Notes under the pieces: generated by a model
What the model was told of the DNA's origin: nothing
Database searches by the model: none
What the model saw: only the letters and a program-made list of their open reading frames with translations
NCBI GenBank assembly: GCA_964598355.1
Contig: CAZRBN010000027.1
Span: 1 to 16,836 of the forward strand
From: DASQJJ01 sp964598355
GTDB taxonomy: Bacteria; Patescibacteriota; Microgenomatia; Levybacterales; UBA12049
DNA length: 16,836 nucleotides
Direction: 5' to 3'
Program-made: the position numbers and the translations under genes
Part shown: piece after piece, positions 1 through 5,412 of the stretch
How positions within the stretch are numbered: the stretch's first letter is position 1
Layout of the letters: each line of letters opens with the position of its first letter

Positions 1-35
1 GCGAAAGGTCATAGGTTCGAGTCCTATACTGCCCA
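1..35 (+). tRNA. tRNA, 3' part only (isotype unknown)
   Basis: The window opens inside a tRNA. Bases 1-5 fit the 3' side of the anticodon stem, 6-10 (AGGTC) a 5-base variable loop, and 11-27 a perfect T arm: stem ATAGG/CCTAT around loop TTCGAGT. Bases 28-34 (ACTGCCC) are the 3' acceptor strand and A35 is the discriminator. CCA is not encoded, since CTT follows. The 5' acceptor strand should therefore read GGGCAGT. The anticodon lies outside the window, so the amino acid cannot be given. Confidence 0.88.
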
Positions 36-36
36 C

Positions 37-459
37 TTATTTTGTTAGCGTAATCAAAATTGCTCCAACAACCATGATCAACGCACCTAGCATAGTCTGC
101 GCTGTTACTTTTTCTCGCAAAATAACAGCTGCCAGCAAAATAGTAATCACTAAAGAAAGTCTATCTATTGGAGCAACTTGTGAAGCATTCCCAAGCTGCA
201 GCGCTCGAAAATAAAAGAGCCATGAAAGACCAGTGGCAATCCCAGAAAGAATCAAGAACACAACTGAAAATGTTGAGAGAGAAGAAATTTGAGAAAATGT
301 TCCTTGGAAAAAAACAATTCCCCATGCAAAAAAAAGAATAACTAAGGTGCGAATAGCAGTAGCAAGATTGGAGTCAACATTCTTTATCCCTATTTTAGCC
401 AAAATAGCAGTAAGTGCTGCAAAAAGAGCAGATAGAAGTGCATAGATAAGCCACGTCAT
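37..459 (-). CDS. small EamA/DMT-type membrane protein
   Basis: A 140-residue, very hydrophobic protein with about five predicted membrane segments (roughly residues 3-23, 33-52, 63-84, 92-113 and 120-138). The motif LSWLFYFRALQLGNASQVAPID near residues 78-99 and the following LREKVTAQTMLGALIMVVGAIL are typical of one EamA repeat of the drug/metabolite transporter superfamily. Full transporters have two repeats and about ten helices, so this single-repeat form would have to dimerise. The substrate is unknown. The ATG lies one base past the zinc-finger gene's stop, with a GAGG about 13 bases upstream, so the two genes form a minus-strand operon. Its stop lies just beyond the tRNA end on the other strand. 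Confidence 0.85.
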   Translation of the reverse strand: MTWLIYALLSALFAALTAILAKIGIKNVDSNLATAIRTLVILFFAWGIVFFQGTFSQISSLSTFSVVFLILSGIATGLSWLFYFRALQLGNASQVAPIDRLSLVITILLAAVILREKVTAQTMLGALIMVVGAILITLTK

Positions 460-460
460 A

Positions 461-724
461 TTACTCGGCCATTACCTCATCAACATAGCACCATTTCCAA
501 TTTTCTCCTGGTTGAAAAGACTTAATGACAGGATGCTGAGTCTCGTGGAAGTGCTTGGTAGCATGCTTATTTACCGAACTATCACAGCACCCCACATGCC
601 CACAGGTAAGACAGAGACGTAAATGAACCCATCTATCTCCACTTTTGAGGCACTCCTCACACCCATTAGGAGTCTTTGGAGTTACATCTTCTTTTGCTTG
701 TTGTAAATGAGTACAGGTATCCAC
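461..724 (-). CDS. UBP-type zinc-finger protein
   Basis: An 87-residue protein that is essentially one ZnF-UBP domain (Pfam zf-UBP family). Likely zinc ligands are visible: C4/H6, C22-x2-C25, C38-x2-C41, C46, and the His cluster H54, H58, H60, H64. The WVHLRLCLTCGHVGCCDSS segment is the family core. In eukaryotes the domain binds the free C-terminus of ubiquitin. Bacterial stand-alone versions are known but their partner is not. The start is GTG (724-722), chosen because the minus-strand -10 box TATGAT ends six bases upstream and no other start fits. It is transcribed with the EamA-type gene. Confidence 0.85.
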   Translation of the reverse strand: MDTCTHLQQAKEDVTPKTPNGCEECLKSGDRWVHLRLCLTCGHVGCCDSSVNKHATKHFHETQHPVIKSFQPGENWKWCYVDEVMAE

Positions 725-730
725 AAATCT

Positions 731-760
731 ATCATAGCAGATAGGTCAAGTAATTACCAA
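731..760 (-). promoter_or_regulatory. promoter of the zinc-finger/EamA pair
   Basis: Reading the minus strand, TTGGTA (760-755) and TATGAT (736-731) are separated by 18 bases. The -10 box ends six bases before the GTG at 724, so the transcript should start at or next to the start codon (leaderless). It is divergent from the promoter at 774-802. Confidence 0.5.
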
Positions 761-773
761 AAGAAAAGCTATG

Positions 774-802
774 TTGATTGCCTTCTTTTGTTTGCTTATA
801 AT
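774..802 (+). promoter_or_regulatory. promoter of the HD-domain gene
   Basis: TTGATT (774-779), a 17-base spacer and a consensus TATAAT (797-802). The expected transcription start is near 809-810, which coincides with the ATG at 810, so the mRNA would be leaderless. This promoter overlaps an in-frame upstream ATG (771) and argues against using it. Confidence 0.7.
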
Positions 803-809
803 GAAATAT

Positions 810-1364
810 ATGATACGAGCTACAGCATGGGAGATACTCAATAAATATCTCACAAATCCAAATCTTATAAAACACTGTCTCGCAACAGAAGTAACAATGC
901 GGGCACTTGCTCCACGATTCCAGGGAGATGTTGATGAATGGGGAGTAACAGGACTATTGCATGATGCTGATTATGAAAAAGCAAAAGGCCATCCAGAAAA
1001 GCATGGTCTCCTATTATTTAAACTTGAGCCAAATAGTATCCCAACAGTTATTGAGCACGCCATAGAATCACATAATTATGAATATACAAAAGTTATGCCG
1101 GAGAGCCCAATGGATTGGGGAATCTATTGCTGTGACCAGTTAACAGGCCTTATTGTTGCATCAGCATTGATTCACCCTGATAAAAAACTCGCATCTCTGA
1201 CAGTCGAATTTATTCTTAACCGCATGAAACAAAAAGATTTTGCCAAAGGAGCTAACAGAGAGGCAATCCTTATGTGTCAGGAAAAATTAGGCATTCCTTT
1301 GGAAGAATTCGTGAAGATTACCCTTACTGCAATGCAAGGAATTCACGAAGAACTAAGCCTGTAA
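810..1364 (+). CDS. HD-domain hydrolase family protein
   Basis: A 184-residue protein of the HD superfamily of metal-dependent phosphohydrolases. The metal-binding pattern is present: H22, the HD doublet H51-D52 in GLLHDADYEK, further histidines at 61, 65, 83 and 88, and D109 in CCDQLTG. The substrate is unknown, but relatives act on nucleotides or phosphate esters. An in-frame ATG at 771 would add 13 hydrophobic residues, but that stretch is the promoter (TTGATT-17-TATAAT). ATG 810 therefore fits better, giving a leaderless transcript. The gene stands alone; a new promoter begins two bases after its stop. Confidence 0.82.
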   Translation: MIRATAWEILNKYLTNPNLIKHCLATEVTMRALAPRFQGDVDEWGVTGLLHDADYEKAKGHPEKHGLLLFKLEPNSIPTVIEHAIESHNYEYTKVMPESPMDWGIYCCDQLTGLIVASALIHPDKKLASLTVEFILNRMKQKDFAKGANREAILMCQEKLGIPLEEFVKITLTAMQGIHEELSL

Positions 1365-1365
1365 T

Positions 1366-1395
1366 TTGACAAAATTCAATTATCTGTGATAAATT
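1366..1395 (+). promoter_or_regulatory. promoter of the threonine-attenuated operon
   Basis: A perfect TTGACA (1366-1371) lies 18 bases before TAAATT (1390-1395), which is preceded by TG-A (extended -10). The transcription start should be near 1402, about five bases before the first leader-peptide ATG at 1407. The promoter of the aromatic leader (11717-11746) has the same design: TTGACA, 18 bases, TG-n-hexamer. Confidence 0.75.
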
Positions 1396-1406
1396 AACAT
1401 TAAGAT

Positions 1407-1448
1407 ATGAAAAGCGCACAAATTACAACAATTACAACAAACTCTTAA
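1407..1448 (+). CDS. threonine leader peptide 1
   Basis: A 13-codon reading frame, MKSAQITTITTNS then TAA. Four of its 13 codons are Thr (all ACA) and two are Ile (ATT), closely resembling the regulatory thr leader peptides of enterobacteria. It starts about five bases after the predicted transcription start and has no Shine-Dalgarno. The Thr codons lie inside strand 1 of the attenuator and the stop lies three bases before strand 2, so the position of the translating ribosome can decide the downstream fold. It is likely a sensor of charged tRNA-Thr rather than a functional peptide. Confidence 0.85.
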   Translation: MKSAQITTITTNS

Positions 1449-1475
1449 GAGGAGGTTGTAGCTATCATGTACACG

Positions 1476-1497
1476 ACCTCCGAAAGGAGGTTTTTTT
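1476..1497 (+). terminator. intrinsic terminator of attenuator 1
   Basis: A six-pair stem ACCTCC/GGAGGT closed by a GAAA (GNRA-type) loop and followed directly by seven T (1491-1497). No gene ends immediately upstream, only the leader peptide, as expected for an attenuator. Confidence 0.85.
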
Positions 1498-1507
1498 GTG
1501 GAGAGTT

Positions 1508-1524
1508 CTGTAATAGGATTACAG
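1508..1524 (+). repeat. short perfect inverted repeat between the two attenuators
   Basis: CTGTAAT (1508-1514) and ATTACAG (1518-1524) are perfectly complementary around a three-base loop AGG. It lies between terminator 1 and leader 2 and has no T tract, so it is not a terminator. It may keep the two attenuators folding independently or pause polymerase. Function unknown. Confidence 0.4.
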
Positions 1525-1552
1525 CTTAGGTGAAGACAAAAAAACTATACCT

Positions 1553-1633
1553 ATGAATAAACAAAAAATGAAAAAGAAACAAATACTATTTATTACAACA
1601 ACTACAACCCCATTTGTTTGGGAGCGTTTGTAG
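1553..1633 (+). CDS. threonine leader peptide 2
   Basis: A 26-codon frame beginning MNKQKMKKKQILFI, then five consecutive Thr codons (ACA ACA ACT ACA ACC, 1595-1609), then PFVWERL and TAG. The Thr run is the longest such run noticed in the window and lies at strand 1 of a second attenuator. No separate promoter is evident, so it is read through from 1366. An in-frame ATG at 1568 is an alternative start. An AGGTGA at 1528-1533 is too far (19 bases) to be a normal ribosome-binding site. Bases 1592-1608 match 1422-1438 of leader 1 at 16 of 17 positions, indicating duplication. Confidence 0.82.
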   Translation: MNKQKMKKKQILFITTTTTPFVWERL

Positions 1634-1656
1634 TGAGCAGAAAAGAGACATTACAA

Positions 1657-1683
1657 ACCTCCTAACAAGGGAGGTCTTTTTAT
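1657..1683 (+). terminator. intrinsic terminator of attenuator 2
   Basis: Stem ACCTCC (1657-1662) / GGAGGT (1670-1675) with a seven-base loop, followed by CTTTTTAT (1676-1683). It is mutually exclusive with the antiterminator described for attenuator 2. Confidence 0.82.
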
Positions 1684-1701
1684 ATAAAGAAAGAAATACC
1701 T

Positions 1702-2331
1702 ATGAAAATTTCACTAATTGGTATGTCTGGTAGTGGAAAAAGTTATTGGTCAAAAAAGCTTGAATCAAAAGGTTTCAAGAGATTTTGCTGTGATGACTTA
1801 ATCGAAGAAGAGTTAGGAAGAGAACTTACAGCATTAGGATATAGCGGCATACAAGATGTTGCAAAATGGATGGGACAACCCTATGAAAGACAGTACAAAA
1901 AGAATAGTAAGCGCTATTTAGAGCTTGAGAGTGAAGTCATGCAGGAAATACTTGCTTATCTTGAAAAAGCTACAGACAATGAAGACATTATTGTAGATAC
2001 TACGGGAAGTGTTATCTATATGGAAGAAGACATTCTAAAAAGATTGGCAGAGGAGTCAAAATTGCTTTACTTCCATACTCCATCGTTTGTTCGAAAACAC
2101 ATGTATGAGGAGTATATGAAAAATCCTAAGCCGGTTATTTGGGGGAAGATATTTTCTAAACAGAAGGGAGAAAATAACATGGAATCATTACAGAGAAATT
2201 ATCCGAAACTGTTAGAGTTTAGAGTTAAAAAATATAAGGAGGTTTCAGAAATTATATTTGATTATCACATGCTGCGTCATGATAGTTTTGATGTCAATGT
2301 TTTGACTGACATAATAAAAACATATGATTAA
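1702..2331 (+). CDS. P-loop kinase-like protein (shikimate kinase/AAA-type fold)
   Basis: A 209-residue protein with an N-terminal Walker A, GMSGSGKS (residues 7-14), in the MKISLIG context of small nucleoside/shikimate-type kinases. IIVDTTGSVIY (about 96-106) could supply the Walker B region. The C-terminal half (about 130-209) is charged and matches nothing I recognise. Automated pipelines might call it shikimate kinase, but the family's usual Arg and Gly-rich sites are not clear, so the substrate is open. It is the first gene after the tandem Thr attenuators, implying induction by threonine shortage. The start is ATG 1702, the first ATG after the terminator; no clear Shine-Dalgarno. Confidence 0.75.
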   Translation: MKISLIGMSGSGKSYWSKKLESKGFKRFCCDDLIEEELGRELTALGYSGIQDVAKWMGQPYERQYKKNSKRYLELESEVMQEILAYLEKATDNEDIIVDTTGSVIYMEEDILKRLAEESKLLYFHTPSFVRKHMYEEYMKNPKPVIWGKIFSKQKGENNMESLQRNYPKLLEFRVKKYKEVSEIIFDYHMLRHDSFDVNVLTDIIKTYD

Positions 2332-2381
2332 CTATCTCAGCACCAGAGGTAATAACAAGAGAGCGTCGACTGCCTTGCTCC

Positions 2382-2410
2382 TTTAAAAGAAAATAGCTTT
2401 CTGATATAGT
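2382..2410 (+). promoter_or_regulatory. internal promoter before the DUF2000 gene
   Basis: TG-A-TATAGT (extended -10, hexamer 2405-2410) lies 17 bases after a weak TTTAAA (2382-2387). The hexamer ends six bases before ATG 2417, so the transcript would be leaderless. If active, it would give the DUF2000 gene and thrS expression that bypasses the attenuators. Confidence 0.5.
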
Positions 2411-2416
2411 CTCACT

Positions 2417-2851
2417 ATGAATAATCGAGATATAACAACACATAAATTTGTTGCAGTACTGAACAGAAAAGTTGAGGTGGGACGAGTCATGAATGTTTTG
2501 GCACACATGACAGTAGGACTCATTGCTGATGTTACAGTTGAAGAAAAAATAGCAATGGGAATGGTTGATTATCAAGATAAAGATGGAGATAGTCACAAAG
2601 CATCTAAAAATAGTTTTGTTATTCTCAAAGCAGATAATGGTAATCAAATTAGGGCAGTGAGGAATTTGGCTAAAGAAAAAGAGATTCTTTTTGTAGATTT
2701 TACTAACACTATGCAAGAGGGGACATACATAGAACAGCTTGAAAGGACAGCCCAGATCCCGGAAGCAGAACTAGAGTATTATGGCATTCTTTTATTTGGT
2801 ACAATTGAAGAGGTAAGTGAGTTGACAAGAAAATTTCAATTGTGGAGATAA
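2417..2851 (+). CDS. DUF2000 family protein (Pth2-like fold)
   Basis: A 144-residue protein matching the DUF2000 pattern: HKFVAVLNRKVEVGRVMNVLAHMTVGL at the N-terminus, a central NSFVILKADNGNQIRAVR, and a C-terminal YYGILLFGTIEEVSELTRKFQLWR. The family is thought to share the fold of type 2 peptidyl-tRNA hydrolase, but its activity is not established. Its place between a Thr-attenuated kinase and thrS is compatible with a tRNA- or amino-acid-related job, which is inference. The start is ATG 2417, six bases after an extended -10. The stop at 2849-2851 is 21 bases from thrS. Confidence 0.78.
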   Translation: MNNRDITTHKFVAVLNRKVEVGRVMNVLAHMTVGLIADVTVEEKIAMGMVDYQDKDGDSHKASKNSFVILKADNGNQIRAVRNLAKEKEILFVDFTNTMQEGTYIEQLERTAQIPEAELEYYGILLFGTIEEVSELTRKFQLWR

Positions 2852-2872
2852 AAATCCGCAATAATAAAATAT

Positions 2873-4636
2873 ATGGAAAATAAAGAAAAACTTAACAATT
2901 TAAGACACTCAGCAGCGCATTTATTTGCTGCTGCAGTCATGGAATTGTGGACAAACACCAGAATTACTATTGGACCTGCAATAGAAGAAGGGTTTTATTA
3001 TGATGCAGATTACGGAGATGTAAAAATCTCTGAAGACGATTTTCCAAAAATAGAACAGAAAATGCATGAGTTAGTTAAAAATTGGACTGGTTTTGAAAGA
3101 ATTGAAGTGAATGAAAAAGAAGCAAAAGAGAAATACAAGAACAACCCCTATAAACTTGAACTGATTGAAGAAATTGTCAAAAAGGGTGAACCTATTACTT
3201 TCTATAAATCGGGCGATTTTGTAGATCTGTGTCGGGGAGGTCATGACTTGAATCCAAAAGAAGACCTTAAGCATTTCAAGCTCATGAAAGTTGCCGGAGC
3301 TTATTGGCGAGGGAGCGAGAAAAATAAAATGCTTACTCGCGTCTATGGTACTGCTTTCTTCACCAAAGAAGAACTCAATAAGTACTTACAGATGCTTGAA
3401 GAAGCAGAAAAGAGAGACCATAAAAAATTAGGACCTCAACTTGAGTTATTTTTATTTACTGAAACAGCTCCAGGGATGCCATACTGGCTTCCAAAAGGAG
3501 TTATTATCTACAATGAGCTTCTTAATTTCTCTCGAAAAGTTCATAAACAATATGATTATCAAGAAGTTATGACGCCAATTCTCAGTAAAAAAGAGCTTTA
3601 TGAAACTTCTGGGCATTGGTTCCATTACCGAAACGATATGTTTATTTCTCCAATGAGCTATCTTCGAGATGATTCAAAAGATCCCTATGAAGGCACTGAA
3701 GTATTTGGTATTAAGCCAATGAATTGTCCTAATGCTATGACAATTTTTGGTTCGAGAACTCGCAGTTATCGTGAGCTTCCTATGCGACTTTCTGAAACGT
3801 CAGCCTTACATAGGTTTGAATTATCCGGAACACTCAATGGGTTATTTAGAGCACGAGAATTTCATCAAGATGATGCGCATATTTTTCTTGCAATTTCTCA
3901 AATTGGAGAAGAGTTTAAAAAGATTATGGAAATGATTGAAATTTTCTATTCAGCATTTGATTTGAAATATAAACTTCGCTTTGGAACAAGACCAGAAGGA
4001 TTTATGGGAGAGGCAAGTGATTGGGATATTGCCGAAAATGAACTTAAAAAAGTTTTGGACGCATCGAAAAAAGAATACTTCGTTGCTGAAGGAGAAGGAG
4101 CTTTTTATGGTCCAAAAGTAGATATTCTTATGAAAGACTCACTAGGACGAGAATGGCAAACAGGGACAATACAGCTTGACTTCCAACAACCAAAGAATTT
4201 CAAACTCAAATATACTGATAATGAAGGAGAGGAAGTACAACCTGTCGTCCTTCATAGGGCTATTTATGGATCATTCGAGCGCTTCTTAGGTATTTTAACC
4301 GAACACTATACTGGAGCCTTCCCAACCTGGCTTGCACCAGTACAAGTAACCTTGCTTCCGATAGCAGATAGGCATAGTGACTACGCTCAAAAGGTTGCTG
4401 AACAGCTGAAAGAAAAGGGAATTCGCGTTGAAGTAGATGGCACCTCAGAACGGCTCCAGGCCAAAATCAGGAACGCGACTTTACAAAAGGTACCATTTAT
4501 GGGTATAATAGGGGACAAGGAAATTGCTGATAGTGCTCTTTCTGTGAGAAAGAGAAACGGGCAAGACCTTGGTTCTTTACATATTGAGGCTTTTCTTTCT
4601 TCTTTAGAAGAGGAAATAGATAAAAAAATTGTATAA
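2873..4636 (+). CDS. thrS: threonyl-tRNA synthetase lacking the TGS domain
   Basis: A 587-residue class II synthetase that charges tRNA-Thr. The N-terminal editing domain is complete: H12-x3-H16 and C120-x3-H124 (CRGGH). The catalytic core has motif 2 (FRAREFHQDDAHIF, 325-338) and motif 3 (HRAIYGSFERFLG, 461-473). The zinc ligands are C285 in KPMNCPN, H336 and H461. The anticodon-binding domain begins near residue 487 (LAPVQVTLLPI). The usual TGS domain (about 60 N-terminal residues) is absent, and an in-frame stop at 2849 excludes a longer start. AATAAT (2860-2865) seven bases before the ATG could be a weak leaderless promoter. The tandem Thr leaders upstream probably tie its expression to Thr-tRNA charging. 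Confidence 0.95.
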   Translation: MENKEKLNNLRHSAAHLFAAAVMELWTNTRITIGPAIEEGFYYDADYGDVKISEDDFPKIEQKMHELVKNWTGFERIEVNEKEAKEKYKNNPYKLELIEEIVKKGEPITFYKSGDFVDLCRGGHDLNPKEDLKHFKLMKVAGAYWRGSEKNKMLTRVYGTAFFTKEELNKYLQMLEEAEKRDHKKLGPQLELFLFTETAPGMPYWLPKGVIIYNELLNFSRKVHKQYDYQEVMTPILSKKELYETSGHWFHYRNDMFISPMSYLRDDSKDPYEGTEVFGIKPMNCPNAMTIFGSRTRSYRELPMRLSETSALHRFELSGTLNGLFRAREFHQDDAHIFLAISQIGEEFKKIMEMIEIFYSAFDLKYKLRFGTRPEGFMGEASDWDIAENELKKVLDASKKEYFVAEGEGAFYGPKVDILMKDSLGREWQTGTIQLDFQQPKNFKLKYTDNEGEEVQPVVLHRAIYGSFERFLGILTEHYTGAFPTWLAPVQVTLLPIADRHSDYAQKVAEQLKEKGIRVEVDGTSERLQAKIRNATLQKVPFMGIIGDKEIADSALSVRKRNGQDLGSLHIEAFLSSLEEEIDKKIV

Positions 4637-5207
4637 AAAAACCTTTAGTCAAAAGCAACTATATAAATTAAACGAGCGTATTTCTGCTCCAACGCTTCGC
4701 GTTTTGGATGCTGAAGGAAAGCAAGTTGGGATTCTGCCACGCGCAGAAGCACTCCAATTGGCTCGGGAACAAGAACTAGATTTAGTTGAAATATCTGGAT
4801 CTGCTAACCCACCCGTTGTTAAAATAGTTGAATTTAACAAATTTTTATACCAAGTAGAAAAGAAAAAGAGAGAAGAAAAGAGAAAAGCAAAAGTCTCCGA
4901 GACAAAAGAAGTACGGCTTGGACCTTTTATGGGTGCAGCTGACCTTGAAAACATGAGACAAAGAGCTCAGGGTTTTCTTGAAGAAGGAGATAAAGTAAGA
5001 CTTGTCTTAAAATTCAGAGGAAGACAAATTATCCATCCTGAATTCGGACATGAAATTTTGCAGAAAATGATAGCTGGACTATCAGAGGTCTCAAAAGTAG
5101 AACGCGATCCAAAATTAGAAGGCAAACAAATAATTGCCATTATATCGCCAGAAAGGAAAAAACATGCCAAAGAAGAAAATCAAGAAAGCAGTGGCCAAAC
5201 GATTTAA
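4629..5207 (+). CDS. infC: translation initiation factor IF-3
   Basis: A 192-residue protein with both IF3 domains. The N-domain is seen in LNERISAPTLRVLDAEGKQVGI (14-35) and LDLVEISGSANPPVVKI (51-67), followed by a Lys/Glu-rich linker, then the C-domain (about 85-175: KEVRLGPFM, KVRLVLKFRGRQI). IF3 binds the 30S subunit and checks start-codon choice. There is no in-frame ATG before the conserved N-domain: TAG at 4617-4619 limits it, leaving TTG 4629 (overlapping the thrS stop) or ATA 4620. A rare start would fit the known IF3 self-control in other bacteria. Its end overlaps rpmI by 44 bases. Confidence 0.93.
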   Translation: MYKKTFSQKQLYKLNERISAPTLRVLDAEGKQVGILPRAEALQLAREQELDLVEISGSANPPVVKIVEFNKFLYQVEKKKREEKRKAKVSETKEVRLGPFMGAADLENMRQRAQGFLEEGDKVRLVLKFRGRQIIHPEFGHEILQKMIAGLSEVSKVERDPKLEGKQIIAIISPERKKHAKEENQESSGQTI

Positions 5208-5361
5208 AATTACCATATCGGGTAAGGTTATGTTTCGCCATCAAAATAACGGACATTTACAATCTCACAAATCTAACAAGACTATCAGACGACATAATGT
5301 TCCTGGAGTTTTGGAAGCTTCATTTGGTAAAAAAGTGAAAAAAATGCTTGGAGCAGCATAA
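5164..5361 (+). CDS. rpmI: 50S ribosomal protein L35
   Basis: A 65-residue basic protein with the L35 signature MPKKKIKKAVAKRFKITISGK, followed by HLQSHKSNKTIRR. The ATG at 5164 is chosen over an in-frame upstream start at 5134 because L35 begins MPK and an AAAGGA (5152-5157) lies seven bases before it, one of the few clear Shine-Dalgarno sites here. Its first 44 bases lie inside the infC tail in another frame, implying translational coupling. It belongs to the conserved infC-rpmI-rplT operon. Confidence 0.95.
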   Translation: MPKKKIKKAVAKRFKITISGKVMFRHQNNGHLQSHKSNKTIRRHNVPGVLEASFGKKVKKMLGAA

Positions 5362-5412
5362 GATGCTAGATAGCAGTTCTCAGATTGAACTAAGAGCTAG
5401 TAACTAAAAATT

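Larger units (their letters stand above)
1407..1497 (+). promoter_or_regulatory. threonine transcription attenuator 1
   Basis: Mutually exclusive hairpins are visible. 1:2 is TACAAC (1433-1438) with GTTGTA (1455-1460). 2:3, the antiterminator, is GGAGGTTGT (1451-1459) with ACGACCTCC (1473-1481), nine pairs including one G-T. 3:4, the terminator, is ACCTCC (1476-1481) with GGAGGT (1486-1491). A ribosome stalled on the Thr codons would cover strand 1 and free strand 2 for the antiterminator. One that reaches the stop (1446-1448) would cover strand 2, letting the terminator form. The geometry is that of classical ribosome-mediated attenuation. The mechanism is inferred; the sequences are seen. 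Confidence 0.85.
1553..1683 (+). promoter_or_regulatory. threonine transcription attenuator 2 (tandem)
   Basis: Alternative pairings: 1:2 is ACTACAA (1601-1607) with TTGTAGT (1628-1634). 2:3, the antiterminator, is 1621-1634 (GGAG, bulged C, GTTTGTAGT) with 1650-1662 (ATTACAAACCTCC), 13 pairs with a one-base bulge and one wobble. 3:4, the terminator, is ACCTCC (1657-1662) with GGAGGT (1670-1675). Strand 2 overlaps the last codons of the leader, so a ribosome finishing the peptide would block it. Stalling on the Thr run would leave it free. It sits 18 bases before the first structural gene. Confidence 0.84.

Noticed and set aside
771..809. N-terminal extension of the HD-domain protein from ATG 771
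   Set aside because: The stretch is a TTGATT-17-TATAAT promoter, and the added residues are hydrophobic and unlike the family. ATG 810 fits better.
1467..1529. Alternative 20-codon leader frame beginning ATG 1467 with two Thr codons and GGAGG upstream
   Set aside because: It runs through both terminator strands, so translating it would block termination altogether. The frame at 1407 has the right codon placement. A chance frame is more likely.
1498..1533. GTG frame after terminator 1 with GGAGG seven bases upstream
   Set aside because: Only 11 codons with no biased composition; the GGAGG is strand 4 of the terminator.
1366..1701. T-box riboswitch upstream of the thrS locus
   Set aside because: No T-box bulge sequence or specifier stem is seen, whereas clear leader peptides with Thr codons are present.
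2294..2716. 140-codon minus-strand frame over the DUF2000 gene
   Set aside because: It is antisense to a recognisable protein and has Cys/His/Ile-rich composition typical of a shadow frame.
5134..5163. Longer rpmI starting at 5134
   Set aside because: L35 begins MPK at 5164, where a Shine-Dalgarno is present; the extension is out-of-frame infC sequence.
5375..5391. Hairpin AGTTC/GAACT between rpmI and rplT as an L20 control site
   Set aside because: Only five pairs and no recognisable L20-binding mimic; kept as a remark only.
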